A stretch of DNA of 6,902 nt, taken from an uncultured Mycoplasmatota bacterium (GTDB lineage Bacteria > Bacillota_I > Bacilli_A > RF39 > UBA660). The notes below the pieces were generated by a model. The model did not search any database and was not told the origin of the DNA. It saw nothing but the letters and a program-made list of their open reading frames with translations. The DNA lies in the NCBI GenBank assembly GCA_948472605.1, contig CAOKUH010000079.1, forward strand, positions 1-6,902, given 5' to 3'. The position numbers and the translations under genes were made by a program. Shown here piece by piece: positions 1 through 6,058 of the stretch (the first letter of the stretch is position 1; every line of letters begins with the position of its first letter).

Positions 1-3
1 GGG

Positions 4-45
4 ATCAATCAATAAGAAATTAATTAATATTTCTATAAGATTGAT
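4..45. repeat. Imperfect inverted repeat (hairpin) before the first gene
   Basis: The arms atcaatc (4-10) and gattgat (39-45) are perfect complements. After a 4-nt internal loop a second 6-bp stem follows, agaaat (15-20) with atttct (29-34), closed by the loop taattaat. No T-run follows, so it is not a typical terminator. It ends just before the GTG start at 51. Its role is unknown; in such AT-rich DNA part of the symmetry could be chance. Confidence 0.45.
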
Positions 46-50
46 TATAC

Positions 51-842
51 GTGAATTTTATTAAATCTTTTCATATTGTCTCAAAAGAATTAAAAAGATT
101 TGATACTAATATAAGTGGTATAACGATAGAACATCTCATTAATACAATGTTAAAGGTTAAAAATATGAATGCAGAGACAATACTTTTTCAAACATTAAAT
201 AGGCAAAAGTTGAGAAAAATAGGTGTTCTTCCATCAAAGCTTTATCAAATAGAAGCTATTTACAATAAAGATGGAACTATTACTGCAGTTAATAAAGTGG
301 ATAAAAAACGAGTTAATGAAATAAATAAAGTTACACTAATTATTAAAAAGGAAATTGTTCCATTAATCGATTATATTAAAAAAAATATTTTTAAGAACAA
401 AGATATTATGTCACAAGAATTAGTTGTAAATGAAGAAGATAATGTAATGGCAAAATGTGACTTGTCTACTGATGATGCTATTTTAGAAATAAAATCATTT
501 AATAGCAACATAGATAATTTTAAATATCAATTATATTATGAATCTAATAATAGGGACATTTATATCTTGCAAACATTTTGGAAAAAGAGAGAATTATACT
601 TTAAAATATACAAAGTTGATCCAATAGAATGTAGTGAAGAAGAAATGTTAAAAAAGAGATTATCTAAATATCAATATAAAATAGCATTGAAATCTAATGT
701 AACAATACAGATATTAAGTTACACTGATGATAGTGAAAAAGTGACTGCCAGATGCTTATTATGTAAACACGAATGGACTAATCGTAGAGCAGATAACTTA
801 ATGGAAAGATGTTATTGTCCTATATGTAAAATTAGATGCTAA
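51..842 (+). CDS. PD-(D/E)XK nuclease-like protein with C-terminal zinc ribbon
   Basis: A 263-residue protein that I cannot assign to a named family. Residues 133-150 carry a PD-(D/E)XK-type core: Asp137 in CDLSTDD, then Glu146 and Lys148 in ILEIKSF, with Gln160 in the next helix (QLYYE). This resembles nuclease domains that bind metal through Asp and Glu. The C-terminus has a four-cysteine zinc ribbon, CLLC (235-238) followed by His240/Trp242 and CPIC (256-259), like the HEW-type ribbons found near phage or homing-type nucleases. Residues 1-120 are basic and unrecognised. The GTG at 51 follows an in-frame TGA (42-44) and has no ribosome binding site. An alternative start is the ATG at 165 (Met39), which has AAAGG 8 nt upstream. 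The gene may therefore be shorter, or a truncated remnant. Nuclease activity is inferred from motifs only. Confidence 0.6.
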   Translation: MNFIKSFHIVSKELKRFDTNISGITIEHLINTMLKVKNMNAETILFQTLNRQKLRKIGVLPSKLYQIEAIYNKDGTITAVNKVDKKRVNEINKVTLIIKKEIVPLIDYIKKNIFKNKDIMSQELVVNEEDNVMAKCDLSTDDAILEIKSFNSNIDNFKYQLYYESNNRDIYILQTFWKKRELYFKIYKVDPIECSEEEMLKKRLSKYQYKIALKSNVTIQILSYTDDSEKVTARCLLCKHEWTNRRADNLMERCYCPICKIRC

Positions 843-968
843 CTTTGGCTAAATCTAAAGCTATTAAAAAAGAAATAAATGTCAGTATTGGCTTTTATGA
901 TAAGACAATTTGATATATTATTCAAAAGTTATGGGAAAGAGTTATCACAGGATGAAGATTTTTTTGTA

Positions 969-997
969 TTGTAAGAATATGCATTTTTGGCTAATAT
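969..997 (+). promoter_or_regulatory. Possible promoter for the Fic gene
   Basis: TTGTAA (969-974) and TAATAT (992-997) are spaced by 17 nt, each matching the sigma-A consensus at four of six positions. They lie about 50 nt before the Fic start. The match is weak and such boxes are common in AT-rich DNA. The rest of 843-1045 holds only very short reading frames. Confidence 0.3.
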
Positions 998-1045
998 ATA
1001 AGTATATAAGAACTATTTTAATTATTAAAAGAAAAGAGTAATATT

Positions 1046-1582
1046 ATGAATGAAATAGATAAAAAAAGTTTAGAAAATGCAAAAAAATTGTTTTCAAGTG
1101 GTAATATAAATGATATTGAAGTTGGTACTACAAAAGGTTTACAACAAATTCATAAATATTTATTTGCTGGTTTATATGATTTTGCTGGCATTATTAGAAA
1201 AGAAAATATTTCTAAAGGTAATTTTCGATTTGGTAGTTCTCTATATTTAGAAGAAATGTTAAAGAAAATTGAAACAATGAGTGAAACAACTTTAAATGAG
1301 ATAATAGATAAGTATGTTGAAATGAATATTGCTCATCCCTTTTTAGAAGGAAATGGTCGAAGTACAAGAATTTGGTTGGATTTAATATTAAAGAAGAATC
1401 TACAAAAACAAGTTAATTGGGAAAATATTTATAAAAAGCTATATTTACAAGCAATGGAAAGAAGTCCTATTAATACATTGGAAATTAAAACTTTAATAGA
1501 AAATAATTTAACAGATGATTTAAGTTTAGAAATGATTTTTAAAAGAATTGAAACATCTTACTACTATGAAACTAGTGATTAA
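1046..1582 (+). CDS. fic: Class III Fic-domain protein AMP-transferase
   Basis: A 178-residue, nearly complete Fic domain that should transfer AMP from ATP to a hydroxyl side chain of a target protein. The canonical HxFx(D/E)GNGRxxR motif is intact at residues 97-108 (HPFLEGNGRSTR), with catalytic His97, the metal-binding Glu101 and both arginines. The target-docking flap is SKGNFRF (56-62). The C-terminal helix ends with SYYYE (171-175), the SxxxE inhibitory motif that defines class III Fic proteins, which block their own ATP site. From memory the protein closely follows Neisseria meningitidis NmFic along its length, including YDFAG, VEMNIAHPFLEGNGRS and the tyrosine run in the inhibitory helix. 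NmFic is a tetramer that relieves inhibition by automodifying this helix and targets DNA gyrase; the same regulation and target are inferred here. The usual Gly or Asn after the inhibitory Glu is Thr176. AAGAG at 1034-1038 serves as a modest ribosome binding site. Confidence 0.95.
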   Translation: MNEIDKKSLENAKKLFSSGNINDIEVGTTKGLQQIHKYLFAGLYDFAGIIRKENISKGNFRFGSSLYLEEMLKKIETMSETTLNEIIDKYVEMNIAHPFLEGNGRSTRIWLDLILKKNLQKQVNWENIYKKLYLQAMERSPINTLEIKTLIENNLTDDLSLEMIFKRIETSYYYETSD

Positions 1583-1694
1583 AAATCATAAAACAAAAAG
1601 ATTTTTATCTTCAAATATGTTAAGAGAATTATATGGGTATGATAATATTATACAAAGAAGATTATCTTTAGAAGAAAAGTTGAATTTGAGATAG
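1566..1694 (+). CDS. Doubtful 42-residue ORF overlapping the fic 3' end
   Basis: An ATG at 1566, in another frame, overlaps the last 17 nt of fic and runs to TAG at 1692-1694. The product would be a basic 42-residue peptide ending in an arginine-rich helix (LRELYGYDNI, then QRRLSLEEKLNLR). It has no ribosome binding site of its own, although translation could be coupled to fic. I recognise no family. It may be a small partner protein, the tail of a decayed gene, or chance. The -35 box of the next promoter overlaps its last codons, which argues that the gene, if real, ends here. Confidence 0.25.
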   Translation: MKLVIKNHKTKRFLSSNMLRELYGYDNIIQRRLSLEEKLNLR

Positions 1695-1714
1695 AAAGAT
1701 ATTATACTTATAAT
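1686..1714 (+). promoter_or_regulatory. Strong sigma-A-type promoter for the Cys/His-rich protein
   Basis: TTGAGA (1686-1691) and a perfect TATAAT (1709-1714) are separated by 17 nt. Transcription should begin near 1721, leaving a leader of about 58 nt before the ATG at 1779. A second, weaker pair (TTGAAT 1680-1685 and TATACT 1703-1708, also 17 nt apart) overlaps it. This separates the surface-protein group from fic. Confidence 0.7.
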
Positions 1715-1778
1715 AATAAAATTAATTGAACTTACATTTAAGAAGAATGTTATGTTTTAGATAGGAGAAAAAGTTAAT

Positions 1779-2033
1779 ATGAGCAAATACATAATTATTG
1801 GTGTAGCAACATTTTCTTTGATGGTATCAACTGTTTATGCTTTAAATAGTAACGATAAAGATAATATTGTAAATAATCAAATAGGATACAATCAAAATTG
1901 TCCCTATCATGAAAATGGTGAAGAATGTCCCTATTATGATGAAACGTCTAATACACATAATTGTTTATATAACGAAGATAGTCAACATAATCATCATGGT
2001 TGTGGTAGGCAAAATCGATGTCATCATAAATAA
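1779..2033 (+). CDS. Small secreted Cys/His-rich protein
   Basis: An 84-residue protein of unknown family. Residues 1-21 form a signal peptide: a short Lys-containing start, a hydrophobic stretch (IIIGVATFSLMV), and VYA at 19-21 as a likely signal peptidase I site. The mature part of about 63 residues is hydrophilic, with five cysteines (41, 50, 62, 75, 81) and seven histidines, ending HHGCGRQNRCHHK. Three Cys-Pro/Leu-Tyr units (CPYHE, CPYYD, CLYNE) are spaced 9 and 12 residues apart. The pattern fits extracytoplasmic metal binding or disulfide formation, but this is inference. No lipobox, LPXTG-like signal or second membrane segment is present, so it is probably released or retained by charge. 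AGGAGA (1763-1768) is a good ribosome binding site, and a weak terminator follows, so it may be monocistronic. Confidence 0.8.
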   Translation: MSKYIIIGVATFSLMVSTVYALNSNDKDNIVNNQIGYNQNCPYHENGEECPYYDETSNTHNCLYNEDSQHNHHGCGRQNRCHHK

Positions 2034-2044
2034 TTAACTTATAT

Positions 2045-2070
2045 AGCATGGATTTATCTTTCATGTTTTT
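2045..2070 (+). terminator. Weak intrinsic terminator after the Cys/His-rich gene
   Basis: catgga (2047-2052) pairs with ttcatg (2060-2065), including one G-T pair, around a 7-nt loop. It is followed directly by five T residues (2066-2070). The stem is short and AT-rich, so termination may be partial. Confidence 0.4.
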
Positions 2071-2073
2071 ATT

Positions 2074-2082
2074 TGATAAAAT
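2074..2082 (+). promoter_or_regulatory. Possible extended -10 promoter for the membrane protein gene
   Basis: TGATAAAAT fits an extended -10 element (TGnTATAAT with one mismatch). The position 17 nt upstream (TTATCT, 2054-2059) is a poor -35 box and overlaps the terminator hairpin. Initiation would fall near 2089. Readthrough from the upstream promoter is an alternative. Confidence 0.3.
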
Positions 2083-2133
2083 GGAATAATAATTTTTTTT
2101 TATATCAAACTAATATTTAGAGTGTGATTTATA

Positions 2134-2787
2134 ATGAATGATAAAAAAATTTTTGCTAAAGGTTTATGCTTTGATAAAATATTTATCTTTTTCTTGTTAG
2201 GAAGTATTTTTGGCGGTTTTTTTGAAGAAATTCAATGGTTTGTTAAAAATGGTGTTTGGACTTGTAGACATGATTTATTAATAGGACCATTTAGTACACT
2301 TTATGGTTTTGGTTTAGTTTTATTTTTAGTATTACTTGGGGATTATAATCATAAATTAGGTTTTATTAAAACTTTTTTTTATTCTTTTTTAATAGGGGGA
2401 ATATTTGAATATTTAGCAGGTGTTTTAGCTGAAAATATTTTTAATATAAAATTTTGGGATTATTCTAGTATGTTTCTAAATATAAATGGAAAGACTACTA
2501 TACCCATTATGATTATTTGGGGTTTGTTAGGAGTTATTTTGCTAAAAATAATATATCCTATTTTTTCAAGCTTAATCGAAAGAATTCCTTATAAGATTGG
2601 GAAGACTTTAACATATTTAATGTTAATTTTTATGATCTTTAATATGGTATTGTCGTATAGTGTATTTGCTAGAATGATTGCAAGAAGAAAAAATGAGGCT
2701 CCTAAGACATTTATTGGTGAATTTTATGATAAGAATTTTAATGATGAATTTATGTATAATAAATATCCGATTTTAAAAGGTGAATAA
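2134..2787 (+). CDS. CmpB/PF06541-family multi-pass membrane protein
   Basis: A 217-residue integral membrane protein with about five hydrophobic segments (roughly 13-32, 56-69, 80-100, 122-142, 157-180). It shows the hallmarks of the family labelled putative ABC-transporter type IV (PF06541, CmpB-like): a first helix with GSIFGGFFEE (23-32), the loop GPFSTLYGFG (51-60), a conserved Glu92 in the third helix, FWDYSSMFLNINGK (107-120) and WGLLG (129-133). Despite the family label no ATPase partner is nearby and its transport role is unproven. The last 35 residues are hydrophilic and cytoplasmic or extracellular. The start lies downstream of only a weak GAGTGTGA-like site. The sortase gene follows after 50 nt with no terminator between, so the two are probably cotranscribed. 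Confidence 0.85.
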   Translation: MNDKKIFAKGLCFDKIFIFFLLGSIFGGFFEEIQWFVKNGVWTCRHDLLIGPFSTLYGFGLVLFLVLLGDYNHKLGFIKTFFYSFLIGGIFEYLAGVLAENIFNIKFWDYSSMFLNINGKTTIPIMIIWGLLGVILLKIIYPIFSSLIERIPYKIGKTLTYLMLIFMIFNMVLSYSVFARMIARRKNEAPKTFIGEFYDKNFNDEFMYNKYPILKGE

Positions 2788-2837
2788 AAAAGGAAATATT
2801 AAATTTAAAGGTAAAATATATTATTAGAGGTTAATAT

Positions 2838-3386
2838 ATGAGAAAATTAAAATTTAATATAAAAGTAATAATGTTATTAATGTTATGTTTAGATTTAACT
2901 TTAATAATAGATAATATTGGGATAAGCAATAATAAAATTAATTGTATAAAAGAAGAGGCTTTAATAAGAGAGCCTTATTTAGGTGGTGAAAATTATTTGG
3001 GTATTTTAGAAATACCTAAAATAAATTTGAATAGGCAATTTTTTGGCTTATCTTCTAAAGAGAATAATGTAGATAAAAATATACAAATGATAGAGACTTC
3101 AAAAATGCCTAATATACCAAATAGTAATTTAATATTAGCTGCTCATAGTGGAAATAGTAAAATAGCTTATTTTAAAAAACTTGATGAATTGTATATAAAA
3201 GATATTGCTTATATATATTTTAATAATATTAAATATAAATATGAACTTGAAAAGATGTATAGTGTAAAAAAAACAGGAAAAGTTTTAATAAAAACAAATG
3301 TAAATGAAACAAATTTAATTTTAATAACTTGTGACAAAAAAAATGCAACATTACAAAATGTTTACATTTTTAAGCTTATTAATTAA
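2838..3386 (+). CDS. Short class D-like sortase, catalytic arginine not evident
   Basis: A 182-residue membrane-anchored sortase. Residues 7-25 form an N-terminal signal anchor; the catalytic domain begins near GILEIPKINLN (55-65). The catalytic histidine is His103 in LAAHSGNSK and the nucleophile is Cys165 in LITCDKKN. Sortases join surface proteins to cell wall or to each other after cleaving a sorting signal. The strand after the cysteine normally starts with an arginine that completes the active site; here it reads LQNVYIFKL (172-180), with Asn174 or Gln173 at that place. I have an impression that related small Bacillota sortases end with a similar Q-x-V-Y-I strand, so this may be a subfamily trait rather than damage. 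AGAGG (2826-2830) is the ribosome binding site. No LPXTG-like substrate lies in the window. The stop codon overlaps that of the opposing gene. Confidence 0.88.
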   Translation: MRKLKFNIKVIMLLMLCLDLTLIIDNIGISNNKINCIKEEALIREPYLGGENYLGILEIPKINLNRQFFGLSSKENNVDKNIQMIETSKMPNIPNSNLILAAHSGNSKIAYFKKLDELYIKDIAYIYFNNIKYKYELEKMYSVKKTGKVLIKTNVNETNLILITCDKKNATLQNVYIFKLIN

Positions 3387-3946
3387 TGGTTTAATAAAAT
3401 TTCGGCGATATCCATCCATGAATTTACGCGGATTATGTTTTCTTCTTTTAGTTTTTGTTCACTAATATTCTTGTTGTGATAAGCAGTAATTAAAAGTTTA
3501 GTATTACAATTTTTTAAGTTTTCAATTTTATCATCAATTTTTATATCAGTTGGGATAACATCTTTACGATTAGTAAAAATAAAATTTTCAGGTTTTATAA
3601 ATGGTAAGTTTTCTATTAACCATTTATGTTTATGAATAAGTATTTTAGAACAATTAGCTATATCTCTATAATCAATATAAGCACTACATATAAATACCTC
3701 ATAATATTTGGTTAAGTTTTCGATAGTCTCAATTGCTCCTTCATTAATTTTACCGAAGTCATAAATATTTATATCATTATAAAAATATTTTAAATATTTA
3801 TCTCGCGATTTCTCTGGAACAATTTCATCTACCCAGTAGTCTTTAATATCATCATAAGTATAATTCTTTTTTAAGTATTTATTTACTACCTCTAAATAAC
3901 AATCTACTAAAATCGTATCATCTAAATCAATTAATATTTTTTTCAC
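3383..3946 (-). CDS. HAD-superfamily 5'(3')-deoxyribonucleotidase-like phosphatase
   Basis: A HAD hydrolase resembling the NT5C group (PF06941), which dephosphorylates deoxyribonucleoside monophosphates. I place the start at GTG 3946 because GAGG (3958-3955) lies 8 nt upstream; an in-frame ATG at 3985 would add 13 residues (IKCYYYKSEVIS region) that precede the first HAD strand and have no good site. With this start (187 residues) motif I is Asp7-Leu-Asp9-Asp10-Thr11, the nucleophile and acid/base pair. Motif II is Ser88 in FICSAY, motif III Lys128 in TNRKD, and motif IV Asp138-Asp139 in IKIDDK. The helical cap lies between residues about 20 and 75. The substrate is inferred; a phage-type or general small-molecule phosphatase is possible. 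The gene converges on the sortase with a 4-bp overlap of stop codons and is divergent from the operon at 4114. Confidence 0.8.
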   Translation of the reverse strand: MKKILIDLDDTILVDCYLEVVNKYLKKNYTYDDIKDYWVDEIVPEKSRDKYLKYFYNDINIYDFGKINEGAIETIENLTKYYEVFICSAYIDYRDIANCSKILIHKHKWLIENLPFIKPENFIFTNRKDVIPTDIKIDDKIENLKNCNTKLLITAYHNKNISEQKLKEENIIRVNSWMDIAEILLNH

Positions 3947-4022
3947 ACTAATTACCTCACTTTTATAATAATAACATTTAATCATTAATTTTTAAAATAT
4001 TTTATTTTGAAAAGTGTAAAAT

Positions 4023-4044
4023 AACTATTTTTCGCCAAAAAGTT
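4023..4044. promoter_or_regulatory. Dyad between divergent genes, possible operator
   Basis: aact (4023-4026) and agtt (4041-4044) flank a run of T residues and a run of A residues that also pair, around tcgcc. The dyad has one bulged base. It sits 13 nt upstream of the -35 box at 4058, in the shared intergenic region of the two divergent genes. It could be a repressor or activator site, or just an AT-rich palindrome. No regulator is encoded in the window. Confidence 0.3.
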
Positions 4045-4057
4045 TTTAAAATACAGG

Positions 4058-4086
4058 TTTACAATTCAATTTTCTTTTGTTATAAT
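4058..4086 (+). promoter_or_regulatory. Sigma-A promoter of the three-gene operon
   Basis: TTTACA (4058-4063) and a perfect TATAAT (4081-4086) are separated by 17 nt. Transcription should start near 4093, about 20 nt before the ATG at 4114. This leader is so short that the in-frame ATG at 4099 would be only about 6 nt from the RNA 5' end, supporting 4114 as the real start. No other convincing promoter lies between 4114 and 6345. Confidence 0.85.
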
Positions 4087-4113
4087 CTTTTGTAGAATAT
4101 GGGAGTGATTAGT

Positions 4114-5235
4114 ATGAAGGCATTGACACCTGAAATTAGTGCTTTACTAGACAAATTATATAATTTAAGAGGAGACGAAAGTGTTGTTTTAGTTGAAATG
4201 AATAAACAACGAAATAGAGCTGTTGAAACTAAAACTAGAACTACTGAAGAAAAAAAGGAATTACAATCTAGAATTGCAGATTTAGAGAAGTTATTTGACG
4301 ATTTAAATAGTCAAGGGGAAAGATTGACAAATCTTTTATCAGATATTAATCGTAATGATTATGCTACTGTTTTAGATCGCCTTAATATTGACTTTAATCC
4401 TCAAGCTTTAGTAGAAAAATTAAATAAATCTTTACCTCGTACTATTGACTCAGTTACTTTAGATACTAAAAAGGCTGAAAAACAATTAGTAAGAGTAGAA
4501 GAGGAAATGAATCATGCTATTGCAACTATTGATGAGCTTAGTATTCGTCGTGATGCTGCTTTAGCTAATCAAGAGAAATTAAATGAATATTTTGAACTTG
4601 CTTTATCAGGAAGAATTAGCATAACTAGAGATTCTATTGTTTCTTTATTAGAACAATTTAATTTTACTGAAGAGGAAAGAAGAGAAGCTGCTAAGTTATT
4701 AATGTTCCCTGAAGATGCTTTATTTCAGTATGATGAAAAGATTAAAGAAAGAGAACAAAGTGGGAAATCATTTAGTGATGTTTTTACAGAAGCAAAAAAT
4801 GCAGAGCCAGTAATAGAAGAGGCAATAAAGTATGTTTCAGAAGAACCAGAACCAGTTTTAGTAGAAGCTCCTAATGTAAAGGATAGTCTTATTAGTTTAT
4901 TAGAACGTAATGGAATAGATTATTTAGATTATTCTGGCGCAGAATTAGATTACTTAATTGATAATTATGATGAAAGTATTATCGAAAAGAATATTGATTA
5001 TGTGAAAAAATCAAACGTTGGAGTAGAATTATTTGTTAATCATGCTGAGTTAATGGTAGATAATGAGTTAGTTGATAAAATAAAGACTTTGCTTAGTATT
5101 GGAAAAGAACCAATTGATGTTTATTTAAATCCAATAGTTTTAGAAAAATATTCAAAAGAAAATTTAAAAGAAGTTATTGAGTCTTTAAAAAATAATGGAA
5201 TGGATCCAAAAAATGTTCCACTAATGGCATATTAA
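4114..5235 (+). CDS. Coiled-coil protein with C-terminal helical repeats, unknown function
   Basis: I do not recognise this gene. The start at 4114 is chosen because GGGAG (4101-4105) lies 8 nt upstream, giving 373 residues. It is soluble, with no signal peptide or membrane segment. Residues about 28-80 and 116-158 are highly charged heptad-like helices separated by a short segment with Pro109, suggesting an antiparallel coiled-coil hairpin. Residues 172-212 form a small helical domain (SLLEQFNFTEEER). A Glu/Pro-rich linker (226-255) follows. Residues 257-373 contain repeating helical units, for example NHAELMVDN..LVDKIKTLL and NPIVLEKYSKENLKEVIESL, about 32 residues apart, resembling mTERF-type helical repeats. 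Some stretches use GC-ending and CGT codons more than the surface genes do, as a well-expressed chromosomal gene might. It is first in an operon with two repeat proteins, 13 nt upstream of the next. A scaffold or nucleic-acid-binding role is possible, unproven. Confidence 0.85.
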   Translation: MKALTPEISALLDKLYNLRGDESVVLVEMNKQRNRAVETKTRTTEEKKELQSRIADLEKLFDDLNSQGERLTNLLSDINRNDYATVLDRLNIDFNPQALVEKLNKSLPRTIDSVTLDTKKAEKQLVRVEEEMNHAIATIDELSIRRDAALANQEKLNEYFELALSGRISITRDSIVSLLEQFNFTEEERREAAKLLMFPEDALFQYDEKIKEREQSGKSFSDVFTEAKNAEPVIEEAIKYVSEEPEPVLVEAPNVKDSLISLLERNGIDYLDYSGAELDYLIDNYDESIIEKNIDYVKKSNVGVELFVNHAELMVDNELVDKIKTLLSIGKEPIDVYLNPIVLEKYSKENLKEVIESLKNNGMDPKNVPLMAY

Positions 5236-5248
5236 TGGAGGTATTAAT

Positions 5249-6058
5249 ATGAACATAGTAAACATATTAAATAAATTAAAAGAGAAACATTTTGTTTTAG
5301 AAACTGATGAGGATATGACTTTTTTTTCAGATAGTTTTAATAAATTTGGTATTAGTTTGCTTTTATTAAAGGATGAAGATAAGTTTAGTCATATTTTAGA
5401 TGTTTTAGAAGAAAACAATATTCCTTTACGAAAAGCAAATGGAATGTTTGCCCTTCGTATATTTGCTGTGGATATTAATGATATTAAAGCAACAATTAAT
5501 GAATATTTTGCTATTAATGAAGTTAATTTTTTGAGAAAATATCCTGAATTGATTGCGGAAATTGATACTGTGCACTACATAGCTAATAAAATGAAAAGTT
5601 ATCAAAAAGAAAATATTTCCTATAAAGATGGAGATGTTTATGATATTAATATATTATTAAATGAGACAGTAGAATCTTTATTACCAGATACAGATGATGT
5701 TAATATTTATTTAAAGAAACATTTAAAGGATTCTAGTTTAATTGAAAGGCTAGAAAATAAAGAGGCAAATACAGGTGAAGAGGATTTTAATGTAGCTTTA
5801 GAGCTTCAAAAGGTTGAAAATAAAATATGTGAAGAATACTTACTTCCAGTTGATGATGGTTGGAAAATAGTTATTAATAATAAAGAAGTTAATTCCTTTC
5901 AAGAAGTAAAAAATACTATAAGTACAATTGTGAAGTTGAATTTACCAATTACATTTGATGATGCACTTATAATAGTTTTATTCTATAAAACTCATCTTTC
6001 TATAAAAGAAGTTGATGAGATTATAAATAATGAATTATATAAGGGAGGTATAGCATAA
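5249..6058 (+). CDS. Conserved-looking helical-repeat protein, unknown function
   Basis: A 269-residue soluble protein I cannot assign. It is acidic, lacks a signal peptide or membrane helices, and contains a single tryptophan (Trp205). Residues about 22-120 contain helical units similar to those of its neighbours: FSHILDVLEENNIPL (46-60), then DINDIKATINEY (75-86) and NFLRKYPELIAEI (93-105), where a Tyr-Pro-x-Leu-Ile step resembles the Pro-x-Leu of mTERF repeats. Residues 125-180 are polar and probably less ordered. The C-terminal part (185-269) has a WKIVINNKEV segment and then predicted helices ending in LSIKEVDEIINNEL. A perfect GGAGGT (5237-5242) sits 6 nt before the ATG, between the upstream stop and this start. 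Its stop TAA shares one base with the ATG of the next gene, implying translational coupling. It probably works with both neighbours. Confidence 0.82.
   Translation: MNIVNILNKLKEKHFVLETDEDMTFFSDSFNKFGISLLLLKDEDKFSHILDVLEENNIPLRKANGMFALRIFAVDINDIKATINEYFAINEVNFLRKYPELIAEIDTVHYIANKMKSYQKENISYKDGDVYDINILLNETVESLLPDTDDVNIYLKKHLKDSSLIERLENKEANTGEEDFNVALELQKVENKICEEYLLPVDDGWKIVINNKEVNSFQEVKNTISTIVKLNLPITFDDALIIVLFYKTHLSIKEVDEIINNELYKGGIA

Noticed and set aside
836..974. Two frames of about 25 codons (836-913 and 897-974) between the nuclease-like gene and fic
   Set aside because: Neither has a ribosome binding site or a recognisable product. The second ends in an acidic stretch that could be a gene tail, but this is too little to annotate.
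1779..2033. The Cys/His-rich protein as a sortase substrate or lipoprotein
   Set aside because: It has no LPXTG-like motif, no C-terminal hydrophobic segment and no cysteine at the signal peptide cleavage site.
3947..3985. N-terminal extension of the nucleotidase to an ATG at 3985
   Set aside because: The extension precedes the first HAD strand and lacks a ribosome binding site, whereas GTG 3946 has GAGG at good spacing.
4099..4113. Start of the coiled-coil protein at ATG 4099
   Set aside because: The ribosome binding site GGGAG lies inside these codons and serves the ATG at 4114; the expected RNA start is only a few bases upstream of 4099.
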